Positions 47,396-56,624 of a DNA stretch of 58,103 bases are shown piece after piece. Position 1 is the stretch's first letter; every line of letters begins with the position of its first letter. This DNA is from Bacillota bacterium (lineage in GTDB: Bacteria; Bacillota; Clostridia; Peptostreptococcales; Anaerovoracaceae): the NCBI GenBank assembly GCA_030530285.1, contig JAUMVD010000005.1, positions 1-58,103 on the forward strand. Reading direction: 5' to 3'. Position numbers and translations under genes: made by a program. A model generated the notes under the pieces. The model was given only the letters and a program-made list of their open reading frames with translations, searched no databases and had not been told where the DNA came from.

Positions 47396-48748
47396 TTAAT
47401 CTACCAGATCCTGCAGCACGGTATTGGCCACAGATCCTGCAGCGTCGATGCCGTAGCCGCCTTCTTCGACCAGAACGGCGAATGCGTATGGATGTTCATC
47501 GTCATCCAGGAACCCGACGAACCAGGAGTTCGGCGCAGACTGTCCTGCGACTTCCGCGGTACCGGTCTTGGCGCAGAGGTCGAGACCCGGGAAGGCGCTT
47601 TGCCCGCCATAGTGGCTCTCCACATTGTTATGCATCATGCTCTTCAGGGAGGATGCGGTTGACGGATCGATCATTTCTTCTTTCTTCAGAGCGGCCGTCT
47701 TCACTTCTTTGATTTTTTTATCCACGATGTTGTCGGCGCCCAGTATGGTAGGGTACACGGCAGTGCCCTCGTTGGCGATCGCTCCCATGTAGACCATCAT
47801 CGCGCACGGATTGACCATGTCGTGGTATTGCCCGATGCCGGTCCAGGCCAGATTTACGCCGCTGTCCGGATAGTCGAATGTCCCGGCTTTGGTTTCGATG
47901 CCGTCGATATCGATGCTCTTATTGAGTCCTGTCTTCTCCACGTATTTCTCAATGAGATTGCCGCCCAGCTGCTCTGCGACTTTGCCGAAGTAGCAGTTGC
48001 AGGAGACTTCCAGCGCTTCTTCCAGATCCACAGTGCCGTGGGACGACACATCGGTGACCTTGTCGTTGTGTCCGTAGTCCACGGATCCCACGCAGTCAAA
48101 GGTGTACGAATACGCGTTGTCCAGATTTTCAATGGAAGCTGCGGCCGTGACGAGCTTGAAGGTTGAACCCGGAGCGAAGGTGGCCGAGGTGAATCGGTTG
48201 ATGTACGCGCCGTCAGGCGGATCTGAAGGCGGATCGGCCGGGTCGAATGTCGGCGAACTTACCATGCAGACGATCTGCCCCGTCTTGTAATTGTAGACGC
48301 CGACGGTGCCTTTGCGGCCTGAAAGCGCCTGATATGCCGTGGCGCAGACATTGGAATCCAGCGTCAGGGAGACGTTTTCACCTTCGTTGTTCAGTGTGTA
48401 GATCCCGTTGATAAAGTCGTAGCCGATCATTCTGTCCAGGAATACCCGGTTGGTTCCCGTAGATATGTTGTTGTCCTTATCGCCCGTAATGTGCATCAGG
48501 GAGCACCGGACATTGTAGTCGTCGTTGAACTGCATGCCGTCCGCGGTGTTCTTCATCAGCAGCTGGCCGCCTGCGTCGTACAGCGCGCCTTTGGCCAGAT
48601 CGCCGTCGGCGAACACATCGCGGTTGCCTTCGTAGACGACCCATTCGTTTCCCTCGTTCCAGTCTTTGTAGATGAAGACGCAAACGCCTCCCAGAAGTAC
48701 AAAGGCCAGAAGCAGGCACATTATGGCTCTTTTTTCGATTTTTTTCAT
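47396..48748 (-). CDS. Penicillin-binding protein, transpeptidase (FtsI/PBP2 or PbpA-like)
   Basis: This 450-aa class B PBP crosslinks peptidoglycan outside the membrane. It has a single N-terminal anchor (about 8-27), a short non-catalytic region, then a transpeptidase domain with SxxK (GSTFKLVTA, active Ser), SxN (VSCNCYFG) and KTG (AKTGTAEVAG). It is shorter than FtsI of many bacteria and lacks PASTA domains. It is the direct downstream partner of a SEDS gene, 14 nt away, matching the SEDS-class B PBP pairing used for glycan polymerisation. Confidence 0.93.
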   Translation of the reverse strand: MKKIEKRAIMCLLLAFVLLGGVCVFIYKDWNEGNEWVVYEGNRDVFADGDLAKGALYDAGGQLLMKNTADGMQFNDDYNVRCSLMHITGDKDNNISTGTNRVFLDRMIGYDFINGIYTLNNEGENVSLTLDSNVCATAYQALSGRKGTVGVYNYKTGQIVCMVSSPTFDPADPPSDPPDGAYINRFTSATFAPGSTFKLVTAAASIENLDNAYSYTFDCVGSVDYGHNDKVTDVSSHGTVDLEEALEVSCNCYFGKVAEQLGGNLIEKYVEKTGLNKSIDIDGIETKAGTFDYPDSGVNLAWTGIGQYHDMVNPCAMMVYMGAIANEGTAVYPTILGADNIVDKKIKEVKTAALKKEEMIDPSTASSLKSMMHNNVESHYGGQSAFPGLDLCAKTGTAEVAGQSAPNSWFVGFLDDDEHPYAFAVLVEEGGYGIDAAGSVANTVLQDLVD

Positions 48749-48762
48749 CTTATCTCTTTACC

Positions 48763-50850
48763 CTATCTTCTCTTGCCGAATATGTCATCGAGCGTCAGCG
48801 GACTCTCGTCGTTTTCGTTCGTCGTATTTGGAGGACGATCTTCGAACTTGCCGAAGAACTCGTCATCCGAGTAATCCTTATACTGCACGGATTTGATGTA
48901 TGGCCGCGGCTCTTTGCGAGGCGCCGGCTTCGGCGGTTCGTATTTCGGAGGCTGCGGCCTGGTTTCTTTCAAAGGCTGCGGTCTGGTGACTTCCGGCGGC
49001 TGCGGTTTCGGCCGCGCCACAGGCTCCGGCGGGTCAGCCACCAGCGGCTGGTTCAATTCCGCCAGATCGTCGAAGTCCGAGATATCTTCGAAGCTTACCG
49101 GCTCCACGTTGTCAATGTCCTCAAATATTTCTTCCGGATCCTGCAGGTCGCCGGAGGACAGATCGTCCTTAAAGTCGCTCTTTCGGTCGAGCCGTATGGC
49201 GAAGCTGGCGTTTTGCCTGGTGTCGGCAGCCTTGACGAATGCCAGCAGGCCCCAGGAAGCGATCATACTCGTTCCGCCCGAGGAGACGAACGGGAACGTG
49301 ACGCCCGTCAGCGGCAGCAGGTCTACAGATCCAAATACATTGAGTATCGTCTGGAATATGAACAGGGAAGTGGTGGCGCAGGCCGCGATGCAGTAGTACG
49401 TGGATCTGCCCGCAATGATGGATCTCTGGGCGAACACCCCCATGGTGATAATACACAGTACAGCCAGTACGGCGATGACCAGACCCCACTCTTCACTGAG
49501 CATGCCGAATACCAGGTCAGTGCTGGCCGCGGCAACATCGCTCAGGTTGCCTTCGCCCGCGCCAAGACCCGGCAGGCCTCCGCTGGCGATGGATGTCATG
49601 GTCTGGACTTGCTGATATCCGTAGTTTGTCGGATCATCCCAGACGTGACCCCATATGGAGAACCGGTCGGCGACATACGGTTTGAATCTAAGCACCATCA
49701 TACCCATCAGTCCGGCAGCGCCCAGAATGAGGGCCAGCTTGGTGAAGTCGCCGGAGCGCAGGAAGGATATGATGAGGAATGTCACGAAGAAGATCATGGC
49801 CGTACCGAAGTCGCCCATGAGCGCCAGGCAGCCCAGACAGAACACGCTGAATCCCATGAACATCATGAGGTTCTTTCTCTGCTGCAGTTCATCCAGGGTA
49901 GCGGCCCCGATATAGATGAATACGATTTTTACCAGTTCTGATGGCTGCATGGAAAAGCCGCCGATGCGGATCCAGTTCTCGGATCCGTTGACCACGGAGC
50001 CGAATAACAGATTGATGAGCAGCAGCAATACGCTGATCCCCAGCACGATCATGGTGAGTTTCTTAGATCGGTTCAGATCTCTTAAGAACCAGCAGATGAC
50101 GATAAACAGCATCACGCCCAGCATGACACAGATGGACTGTTTCATCACGGAGCCGGGATAGGCGGATGTGGTTAGCGCCAGACTCAGAGTCGACAGGAAA
50201 AACGCCATGATTTCAATTTCAAAGCCTTTGCGCTTGAAGGCCCTCATCAGCAGCGTGTAGCCCCACATCACGATGCAGAGCAGGACGTAGGCCGCAGTCA
50301 GCTGCGCCGGATAGTCCTCTCCTAAAGAGACGTGGAACTGAACGATGGTGAGAAACTGGAATATGGTGATGGCGAGAAGCGAAAACCACGGAGACGTGGT
50401 GGAGGTGAAGCGTTTTCTGTTCTTCACATTCTGCATTCTCTCCTGCAGACTCAGCGGGTACAGTTCGAAATCGGAGCCCGCGATGGTGAGGGTATCCCCT
50501 CCCCGAAGGATGGTAGGCTCGTGCACCGGAACGCCGTTGATCTTTGACCCGTTTTTAGAGTTGAGGTCGTTGTATCTCCACACACCCGAAGAGTCGCGGA
50601 TCAGCGTGGCGTGGCTCCTGGAAACGTTGCTGAGATTCAGCTTGATGTCGCATCCTCTGGAACGGCCCACCAGGTTTTCCCAGTGGGTCAGCGGCACGCT
50701 GCTGCCATCGGGACAACGTAAATACGCCCAGATCTCCGACGGGTTTCTCATCTTGAGAAGGCCCAGTATCTGGTGTAACAAGATCAGTATCGCCAACCCC
50801 ATAAATACCCAGCGAACGCCGGTAGTGAAATAGAGGTGGATATATTCCAT
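48763..50850 (-). CDS. FHA-SEDS fusion (FtsW/RodA/SpoVE family) with proline-rich tail
   Basis: This 695-aa protein has a leading membrane helix (about 10-30) and an FHA domain (about 40-130) with VGRSRGCDI, SRSHATLI and NDLNSKNGSKING. A SEDS polymerase domain (about 150-560) follows with GSENWIRIGGFSMQPSELVKI in two parts, GDFGTA, GGLPGLGAGEGN and VTFPFVSSGGTSM. The acidic then Pro/Arg-rich cytoplasmic tail (about 570-695) has PKPQPPEVTRPQPL. ATG 50850 with AAGGA is preferred to a TTG at 50877. FHA domains bind phosphothreonine, so Ser/Thr kinase control is likely. Confidence 0.9.
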   Translation of the reverse strand: MEYIHLYFTTGVRWVFMGLAILILLHQILGLLKMRNPSEIWAYLRCPDGSSVPLTHWENLVGRSRGCDIKLNLSNVSRSHATLIRDSSGVWRYNDLNSKNGSKINGVPVHEPTILRGGDTLTIAGSDFELYPLSLQERMQNVKNRKRFTSTTSPWFSLLAITIFQFLTIVQFHVSLGEDYPAQLTAAYVLLCIVMWGYTLLMRAFKRKGFEIEIMAFFLSTLSLALTTSAYPGSVMKQSICVMLGVMLFIVICWFLRDLNRSKKLTMIVLGISVLLLLINLLFGSVVNGSENWIRIGGFSMQPSELVKIVFIYIGAATLDELQQRKNLMMFMGFSVFCLGCLALMGDFGTAMIFFVTFLIISFLRSGDFTKLALILGAAGLMGMMVLRFKPYVADRFSIWGHVWDDPTNYGYQQVQTMTSIASGGLPGLGAGEGNLSDVAAASTDLVFGMLSEEWGLVIAVLAVLCIITMGVFAQRSIIAGRSTYYCIAACATTSLFIFQTILNVFGSVDLLPLTGVTFPFVSSGGTSMIASWGLLAFVKAADTRQNASFAIRLDRKSDFKDDLSSGDLQDPEEIFEDIDNVEPVSFEDISDFDDLAELNQPLVADPPEPVARPKPQPPEVTRPQPLKETRPQPPKYEPPKPAPRKEPRPYIKSVQYKDYSDDEFFGKFEDRPPNTTNENDESPLTLDDIFGKRR

Positions 50851-50895
50851 GATTCCTTCGTTAGTCAATTCAGTCAAACCCTGTGATCCCCCTGA

Positions 50896-51840
50896 TCATA
50901 TATATTGCAGAGCGATGGCAACTACAGGGATCGTCAGCATGCAGAGTATCGTGGTGAGCATGACGCCCTTCGTAGCGAACTCCACATCCGCCCTGTATTT
51001 CTCGCTCAGGATAACACATAGCATAGCGCACGGCATGGCGGACTCCATGACGATGACGGTTCCGAACAGCGTGCCGCCGCCGATGATGAGTTTTACCAGG
51101 ATAAGCGCGATGGCCGGAGCGACCAAAAGCTTCAGCAGGCATACGATGTACGCCGGCGCGCAGGTAAACATATCCTTGAATTTGATCCTCCCCAGGTGCG
51201 TTCCTACTACCAGCATCGCCAGCGGGCTGGTGGCCGAGCCGATGGCGTCCATGGAGCTTCCCAGAAGATCCGGCAGCGTGATGCCCGCGACAAACAGGCA
51301 AAGCCCCAGGAGCGATCCGATGAAGCACGGGTTGATCAGGCCCTTCATGGCCTCGAGGATACCCATCTTCGTTTCGCCTTTCGCGGCCTGTCTGATGAGG
51401 GTGATGCCGATGGAGAACATCAGCACGTCAAAGGACGAATCGCAAAGCGCCCCGTAAAAGACCGCCTCCTTGCCGAACAATCCGTCCAGTACCGGCAGTC
51501 CCAAAAACCCGGTGTTTCCAAACACCATCATGAAGGCCATGATTCCCGTCTGTTCGGCGGGCAGCTTGATCACTGTGGTGAGCAGCTTGGAGATCAGCAT
51601 GGCGATAATGACGACCCCGATAAAAATCAGAACCACGTATTTGCAGTTGTTGAGGATCTCCCACGAGAACTCCATCTGCATCGCGGTGATGACCAGACAA
51701 GGGTAGGTGACATAAGTGATGATGTCAGCAACACCTTCCGTATGCTGTTTGGTAATGAGATTCAGTTTTACCAGTATGTATCCCGGAAGTATCATGATAA
51801 ATACTTTCGCCAGTGCCAGGATAACGTCCACTGCCGCCAT
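50896..51840 (-). CDS. AEC family transporter (auxin efflux carrier fold)
   Basis: This 314-aa membrane protein has ten helices in two inverted halves. FMMVFGNTGFLGLPVLDGLFG holds the conserved N/P helix break (here NTGFLGLP), and the C-terminal half has VIVMESAMPCAML. AEC members export or import organic acids or malate in bacteria; the substrate here is unknown. ATG 51840 is chosen because AAGGAGG precedes it, 31 codons after an earlier possible start. It heads the minus-strand operon with the SEDS and PBP genes. Confidence 0.88.
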   Translation of the reverse strand: MAAVDVILALAKVFIMILPGYILVKLNLITKQHTEGVADIITYVTYPCLVITAMQMEFSWEILNNCKYVVLIFIGVVIIAMLISKLLTTVIKLPAEQTGIMAFMMVFGNTGFLGLPVLDGLFGKEAVFYGALCDSSFDVLMFSIGITLIRQAAKGETKMGILEAMKGLINPCFIGSLLGLCLFVAGITLPDLLGSSMDAIGSATSPLAMLVVGTHLGRIKFKDMFTCAPAYIVCLLKLLVAPAIALILVKLIIGGGTLFGTVIVMESAMPCAMLCVILSEKYRADVEFATKGVMLTTILCMLTIPVVAIALQYI

Positions 51841-51977
51841 AAATCGGGCCTCCTTATTATTCTGCGCCTCGCGCAAAAACTCATCATAATTATACATGGT
51901 TTCAGCCGCAAGTACAAGATTTCGCGCCCGCAAGAATAAGTGTGTACCTGAAGCGGATATGATGGTACATTATAGAT

Positions 51978-52979
51978 ATGAAAAATCTGATTTATATCGA
52001 AAACAATGCGACAGATCCGCACTATAACCTGGCCTTTGAGGAATACGTATTCCGGCACGCTGAAACGCCGGTGCTTTTGCTTTGGCAGAACGAGCCCTCA
52101 GTGATCATCGGCAAATACCAGAATACGTCTGAGGAAATCAACCAGGATTTCATCAGAAAGCAGGGGATCCACGTGGTCCGTCGAAATACCGGCGGCGGCG
52201 CGGTGTATCATGATCTGGGAAATCTGAATTACTCTTTCGTCATTCCGGATGCGGAAACGAAGGTGGATTTCGGAACCTTCACCACGCCTGTGGTCAAAGC
52301 CCTCCGGTCCCAGGGCATTCCGGCGGAGCAGACCGGCAGGAACGATATTCTGGTAGACGGGCGAAAGTTCTCCGGAAACGCCCAGCAGTTTTCGGACAGG
52401 CGCCTGCTTCACCATGGAACCATCATGTTCGACGTGGACACGGAGAATGTGGCAAAGGCTTTGAAGGTGAAGCCCGGCAAGTTCCGATCCAAGGCCGTCA
52501 AATCCGTCCGCAGCAGAGTCACCAACCTGAAGCCGTATTTCGATCAGCAGGGCGCCCGCGCGCAGATTCGGGATGCTGCAGAGTTCAAAGCGCTGCTGCT
52601 GGAGTGGTTCCGCAGAGAGTATGATATGCGGGAAGTGGAGCTTGCGGCAGAGCAGCTGGCGGAGATACAAAAGCTTCGGGAAGAAAAATACGATACCTAC
52701 GATTGGAACTATGGCAGATCGCCGAAAGCCGATGTGACCAGAGGCGGGTTCTTCAGGTGCGGCTACGTGGAGTTCGGATTCAGACTGAAGGCGAACAAAG
52801 TGCAGGAAGTTAAAATCACAGGGGACTTCTTCGCGGCAAGAGACATAACGGAACTGGAGGAACGGTTTCACGGGTGCGAATACACCCCGGAAGGGATCCT
52901 GTCCGTACTCAGCGAAGCTGATCTTGTCAGCTATCTCGGAGACGTGACGGCCGGGGAACTGGCGGATGTGATAGTTTGA
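51978..52979 (+). CDS. lplA: Lipoate-protein ligase A
   Basis: This 333-aa enzyme adenylates lipoate and attaches it to E2 or GcvH lysines. It has the RRNTGGGAVYHDLGNLNYSF motif, GRNDILVDGRKFSGNAQ with the lysine, HHGTIMFD, and a C-terminal accessory domain (about 250-330). No clear Shine-Dalgarno is seen. TGGTACATT (51963-51971) could be a weak extended -10 six nt before the ATG. Confidence 0.95.
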   Translation: MKNLIYIENNATDPHYNLAFEEYVFRHAETPVLLLWQNEPSVIIGKYQNTSEEINQDFIRKQGIHVVRRNTGGGAVYHDLGNLNYSFVIPDAETKVDFGTFTTPVVKALRSQGIPAEQTGRNDILVDGRKFSGNAQQFSDRRLLHHGTIMFDVDTENVAKALKVKPGKFRSKAVKSVRSRVTNLKPYFDQQGARAQIRDAAEFKALLLEWFRREYDMREVELAAEQLAEIQKLREEKYDTYDWNYGRSPKADVTRGGFFRCGYVEFGFRLKANKVQEVKITGDFFAARDITELEERFHGCEYTPEGILSVLSEADLVSYLGDVTAGELADVIV

Positions 52980-53052
52980 TATTGTGGCGGCAGTCGTTAA
53001 GTGATAAACTGAAAAAGTAAATGACAGACAGTAAATTACGGAGGTAATAGAT

Positions 53053-53595
53053 ATGTTAAAATTCGCATTTTTGATCAACGTACCGGGGCAGTCACCGGAA
53101 ACATTCTGCGGAACGTATGAGAACAGCGAGAGCTTCAATCTCATCGCGGGAACGGACAACATGGATATGGCCGAGAAATATGTAGCATCCCTCGTTTCTG
53201 ACGGATATACTCTCTTCAACCTGTGCGGAGATTTTGATGATGAGATCACGGGCAAAATGCAGGAAGCCGCAGGCCCTGACGTGAAGATCCGCCACGCGGA
53301 CTATTCCCCGGAAGAGCTGGCCAAGGTAGAGGCACTGCCTGAATTCTCCAAGTACGGCATGGTCATCGTCATGAGAGGCGTAGAAGAGCCTACAGAGGTT
53401 GCACTCAGCTGTGAAGGATTCGATGCCAAGGCGATATTCGTCAAGGATCAGGAGCAGGCAAACGCTGCCGCTAAGAAACTGGCAGATGAAGGCATGCACG
53501 ATATCGAGCTCTGCAGCTGGTTTACGGCAGAAAAAACCCAGGAAGTCATCGACGCCATCGGCGGCGCGGTACCTGTAGGAAGCTGCGGCTTATAA
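53053..53595 (+). CDS. DUF6506-like protein with duplicated domain
   Basis: This 180-aa cytoplasmic protein has no known function. Residues 1-80 (FAFLINVPG ... MAEKYVASLVSDGYTLFNLCGDFDDEIT, quoted in part) align with residues 99-175 (YGMVIVMRGV ... NAAAKKLADEGMHDIELC). Both halves have the order beta strand, loop, helix, then a DGYTLFNLC or EGMHDIELC strand, and a helix with TGKMQEAAG or TQEVIDAIGG. This indicates an internal duplication of a roughly 80-residue alpha/beta unit. GGAGG precedes the start. A TTGTGG-17-TAAACT promoter (52982-53010) is possible. Confidence 0.7.
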   Translation: MLKFAFLINVPGQSPETFCGTYENSESFNLIAGTDNMDMAEKYVASLVSDGYTLFNLCGDFDDEITGKMQEAAGPDVKIRHADYSPEELAKVEALPEFSKYGMVIVMRGVEEPTEVALSCEGFDAKAIFVKDQEQANAAAKKLADEGMHDIELCSWFTAEKTQEVIDAIGGAVPVGSCGL

Positions 53596-53614
53596 GGGGA
53601 TCTGCGAATCAGCA

Positions 53615-55351
53615 ATGCAAAAAGACTTCACAAAATCCCGGCTTAGCATATTCTTAAGTTACTTCAGACCGCATATCGGATTGTTCATTCTCGATCTTTC
53701 CTGCGCGCTGGTCGCATCGCTGATCGACATCGCCTTCCCGCTGGTGGCCAGGCATTCGATGTATCACATGCTGCCGGACCAGGCGTACGCCACGTTCTTT
53801 CACGTGATGATCATCGTGGCGGTGGCATTCCTGCTGAGAGCGGCTCTGAACTACGTTATCACATATTGGGGTCACATGTTTGGTGTGCTGGTAGAGGCGG
53901 ACCTGCGTGATGATCTCTTTTCGCATATGCAAAAGCTGGATTTCGAATATTTCAACAAGAACCGCACCGGGCAGCTGCTGTCCAGAATCACAGGCGATTT
54001 ATTCGAAATCACGGAGATGTCCCACCACGGACCGGAGGACCTGTTCATCGCGCTGGTCACCATCGTGGGAGCGATCATCGTGATGTTCACCGTCCAGTGG
54101 AAGCTGGCGCTGATCATCCTGATTATCCTGCCGATTGCGCTTTGCATCGTCATGCTCAACAGGCGCAGGATGATACGTACCTCCCGCAGGGTCAAGGAAC
54201 GCCTGGCCGAAATCAACGGCGAGATCGAATCCGGGATCTCAGGGATCAGGACCAGCAAAGCCTTTGCGAATGAAGCGGCGGATTACGAGAAATTCTCCAA
54301 GGCCAATAACAGCTTCAAGACATCGAAATGCGACAACTACAAGGCCTTTGGTTTGTTCAATTCTTCGCTGGAATTCTTTATGTGCATCATGCCGGTGGTG
54401 ATCCTGGCCTTTGGCGGATGGTTCATCATGCGTGATGACATGAACTACGTCGATTTGATTACCTTCTATTTATATATCAGCACGTTCATTACGCCGATCC
54501 GCAAGCTGGCGAATTTCATGGAAACCTTCATGAATGGCTGGGCGGGTCTCACTAGATTTGTGGACGTCATGAGACAGGAACCGCAGATCAAAGACGCCGA
54601 AGACGCCATAGATCTTCAGGCGGAGGGGCGCATCGATATGGAGAATGTTTCCTTTGCCTATGACAATGACGATATGGACGTCATCAACGGCGTGACGCTG
54701 CACATCACCAAAGGGGAGACGGTGGCCATCGTAGGTCCGTCAGGCGGAGGCAAGACGACCCTCTGTCAGCTGATCCCGAGATTCTACGATGTGGACGAAG
54801 GCTCCATCGCCATAGACGGGCATGACGTGCGGGAGATCCGGTTGCAGTCGCTCAGAAAGAATATCGGCATCGTGCAGCAGGATGTCTTCCTGTTTGCGGA
54901 TACCATTGCGGAGAATATCCGATACGGCAGGCCGGACGCCACGGATGAGGAAGTCTATGAAGCGGCGCGAAAGGCTGAGATATATGATGATATCATGGCT
55001 ATGCCGCAGCAGTTCGATTCTTACGCCGGAGAGCGGGGCGTGCTGCTTTCGGGCGGTCAGAAACAGAGAATCTCCATCGCCAGAATCTTCCTGAAGAATC
55101 CGCCGATCCTCATACTGGACGAAGCCACATCGGCGCTGGATACCATTACGGAATCAAGGATCCAGGGAGCCTTTGACAAGCTGGCAGTCGGCAGAACGAC
55201 GATCATCATCGCCCATCGTCTATCTACGATAAGAGGCGCGGACAGGATCATCCTGATCGACGAGGGAGAGATCAAAGAAGAGGGGACGCATCAGGAACTG
55301 ATGGAACTCGGCGGCAGATACGCGGAGCTGTATCAATACAGCGAGAGGTAA
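53615..55351 (+). CDS. ABC exporter, fused permease and ATPase
   Basis: This 578-aa half-transporter has six helices (about 18-310) and a C-terminal ATPase with Walker A GPSGGGKTTLCQLI, signature LLSGGQKQRISIARI, Walker B ILILDEATSALDT and the switch IIIAHRLSTI. It is of the MsbA/LmrA-like multidrug or lipid type and probably a homodimer, since no partner gene follows. The substrate is unknown. Confidence 0.93.
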   Translation: MQKDFTKSRLSIFLSYFRPHIGLFILDLSCALVASLIDIAFPLVARHSMYHMLPDQAYATFFHVMIIVAVAFLLRAALNYVITYWGHMFGVLVEADLRDDLFSHMQKLDFEYFNKNRTGQLLSRITGDLFEITEMSHHGPEDLFIALVTIVGAIIVMFTVQWKLALIILIILPIALCIVMLNRRRMIRTSRRVKERLAEINGEIESGISGIRTSKAFANEAADYEKFSKANNSFKTSKCDNYKAFGLFNSSLEFFMCIMPVVILAFGGWFIMRDDMNYVDLITFYLYISTFITPIRKLANFMETFMNGWAGLTRFVDVMRQEPQIKDAEDAIDLQAEGRIDMENVSFAYDNDDMDVINGVTLHITKGETVAIVGPSGGGKTTLCQLIPRFYDVDEGSIAIDGHDVREIRLQSLRKNIGIVQQDVFLFADTIAENIRYGRPDATDEEVYEAARKAEIYDDIMAMPQQFDSYAGERGVLLSGGQKQRISIARIFLKNPPILILDEATSALDTITESRIQGAFDKLAVGRTTIIIAHRLSTIRGADRIILIDEGEIKEEGTHQELMELGGRYAELYQYSER

Positions 55352-55361
55352 GAGAGAAAAG

Positions 55362-56147
55362 ATGGATAAGAAAAAGCAAAAACGCATCCTGATCCTGGCG
55401 GTGAGAGCCGGTGAAATCATGATGAAAGCCGGCGCGGAGATCTATCGTGTCGAGGATACGGTAGAGAGAATATGCAAAGCCTGCGGCATCGATCACGTCG
55501 ACGTGTTCGCCTTGCCGACGGGTATTTTCGTGACCACGGATAAGGGATCCGACGAAGATGATACTTACACATATATCCGTAGACTCAAATCCTCTGAGAC
55601 CGATCTGAACAAAATTTCGAGAGTCAACGATTTTTCCAGAACTTTCACCACTACCGACATGACGGTGGATGAAGGCATGGACGTTCTGGATGAAATAGAA
55701 GGAGAGCGGAAATATCCCGTCTCCGTCAGAATCATATGCGCCAGCCTGGTGGCGGCCTGCTTCAGCGTGCTCTTCGGAGGCGGCGGGATCGATTTCTGCA
55801 TCGCCTTTATTTCCGGAGCCATATGCTATGTCTTTTCCAGGCTGCTGGCCAGAGCGGATGTCAATTTCTTTATCAGAGGACTTTGCTGCTGCGCGCTGGC
55901 GGCATTCATCGCGCTGGTGGCAAGCACCAATATCAGCGGCGCCCACTACGGCATGATCATCACTGGCTGCATCATGCTTTTCGTACCGGGTGTTGCCATC
56001 ACCAATTCGATCAGGGACTTCCTCTCGGGGGACATGGTTTCGGGTGTCGGACGGATGGCGGAAGCCTTTATTACGGCTGTTTCCCTGGCGGTCGGCGCCG
56101 GTATCGTCCTGAAGATATGGGACATAATAGGAGGTATCACATTATGA
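55362..56147 (+). CDS. Threonine/serine exporter ThrE, N-terminal half protein
   Basis: This 261-aa protein has a soluble N-terminal region (about 1-115; ILAVRAGEIMMKAGAEIYRVEDTV in part) and five helices, as in the ThrE N-terminal (DUF1212) family. FALPTGIFVT and FVPGVAITNSIRDFLSGDMVSG are diagnostic. In Corynebacterium both halves are one protein; here the second half is the overlapping next gene. Confidence 0.92.
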   Translation: MDKKKQKRILILAVRAGEIMMKAGAEIYRVEDTVERICKACGIDHVDVFALPTGIFVTTDKGSDEDDTYTYIRRLKSSETDLNKISRVNDFSRTFTTTDMTVDEGMDVLDEIEGERKYPVSVRIICASLVAACFSVLFGGGGIDFCIAFISGAICYVFSRLLARADVNFFIRGLCCCALAAFIALVASTNISGAHYGMIITGCIMLFVPGVAITNSIRDFLSGDMVSGVGRMAEAFITAVSLAVGAGIVLKIWDIIGGITL

Positions 56148-56596
56148 TGTATCTCCTGACACAATTTTTGCTGGCGCTGCTGGCGACGCTGGGATTCAGC
56201 GTGATTTTCAGAGTTCCGCTAAAAAAGATCCCGGCCTGCGTCTTAGTCGGCGCGCTGGGATGGATCACATATATTATTACGGTTCATTATCTGGGATCGC
56301 CTGTGGCAGGGTGTTTTACCGGCGCCTGCATGGTCGGCATGCTCAGCTCGATCTGTGCCAGATGTCTCAAGGAGGCGTCAACAATATTCATCATACCCGG
56401 CATACTCTGTCTGGTTCCCGGATCAAATATCTACAAAACCATGGAAGCGCTGCTTCTTCATAATTATGAGAACACCGCGGAGATCGGGGTTCAGACCCTG
56501 TTCATGGCCGGCGCCATAGCCATAGGCCTTTTGGTCATCGTAACCATCGTGGGTCTCCTGCGCATTACCATACGCAAAATAAAAGGGCGGGTCTGA
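56144..56596 (+). CDS. Threonine/serine exporter, C-terminal half protein (DUF3815/ThrE_2)
   Basis: This 150-aa membrane protein has four to five helices. FSVIFRVPLKKIPACVLVGALGW and IPGILCLVPGSNIYKTM (each shown in short: FRVPLKK, CLVPGS) are typical of the small ThrE partner. ATG 56144 overlaps the previous stop (ATGA) and GGAGG lies 10 nt upstream. The two form a heteromeric exporter by family precedent. Confidence 0.92.
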   Translation: MMYLLTQFLLALLATLGFSVIFRVPLKKIPACVLVGALGWITYIITVHYLGSPVAGCFTGACMVGMLSSICARCLKEASTIFIIPGILCLVPGSNIYKTMEALLLHNYENTAEIGVQTLFMAGAIAIGLLVIVTIVGLLRITIRKIKGRV

Positions 56597-56610
56597 TTGA
56601 CACGCCCTTT
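56582..56610 (-). terminator. Terminator of the PTS EIIC-like gene
   Basis: AAAGGGCG (56582-56589) and CGCCCTTT (56603-56610) pair, extending inward with one mismatch. On the minus strand it is followed by TTTTATTTT. It overlaps the end of the convergent ThrE gene. Confidence 0.75.
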
Positions 56611-56624
56611 GAAACGTATAACCG

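Noticed and set aside
55736..56143. Long N-terminal extension of the second ThrE gene
   Set aside because: This part is a shifted frame of the first ThrE gene. The real start at 56144 has GGAGG and an ATGA overlap.
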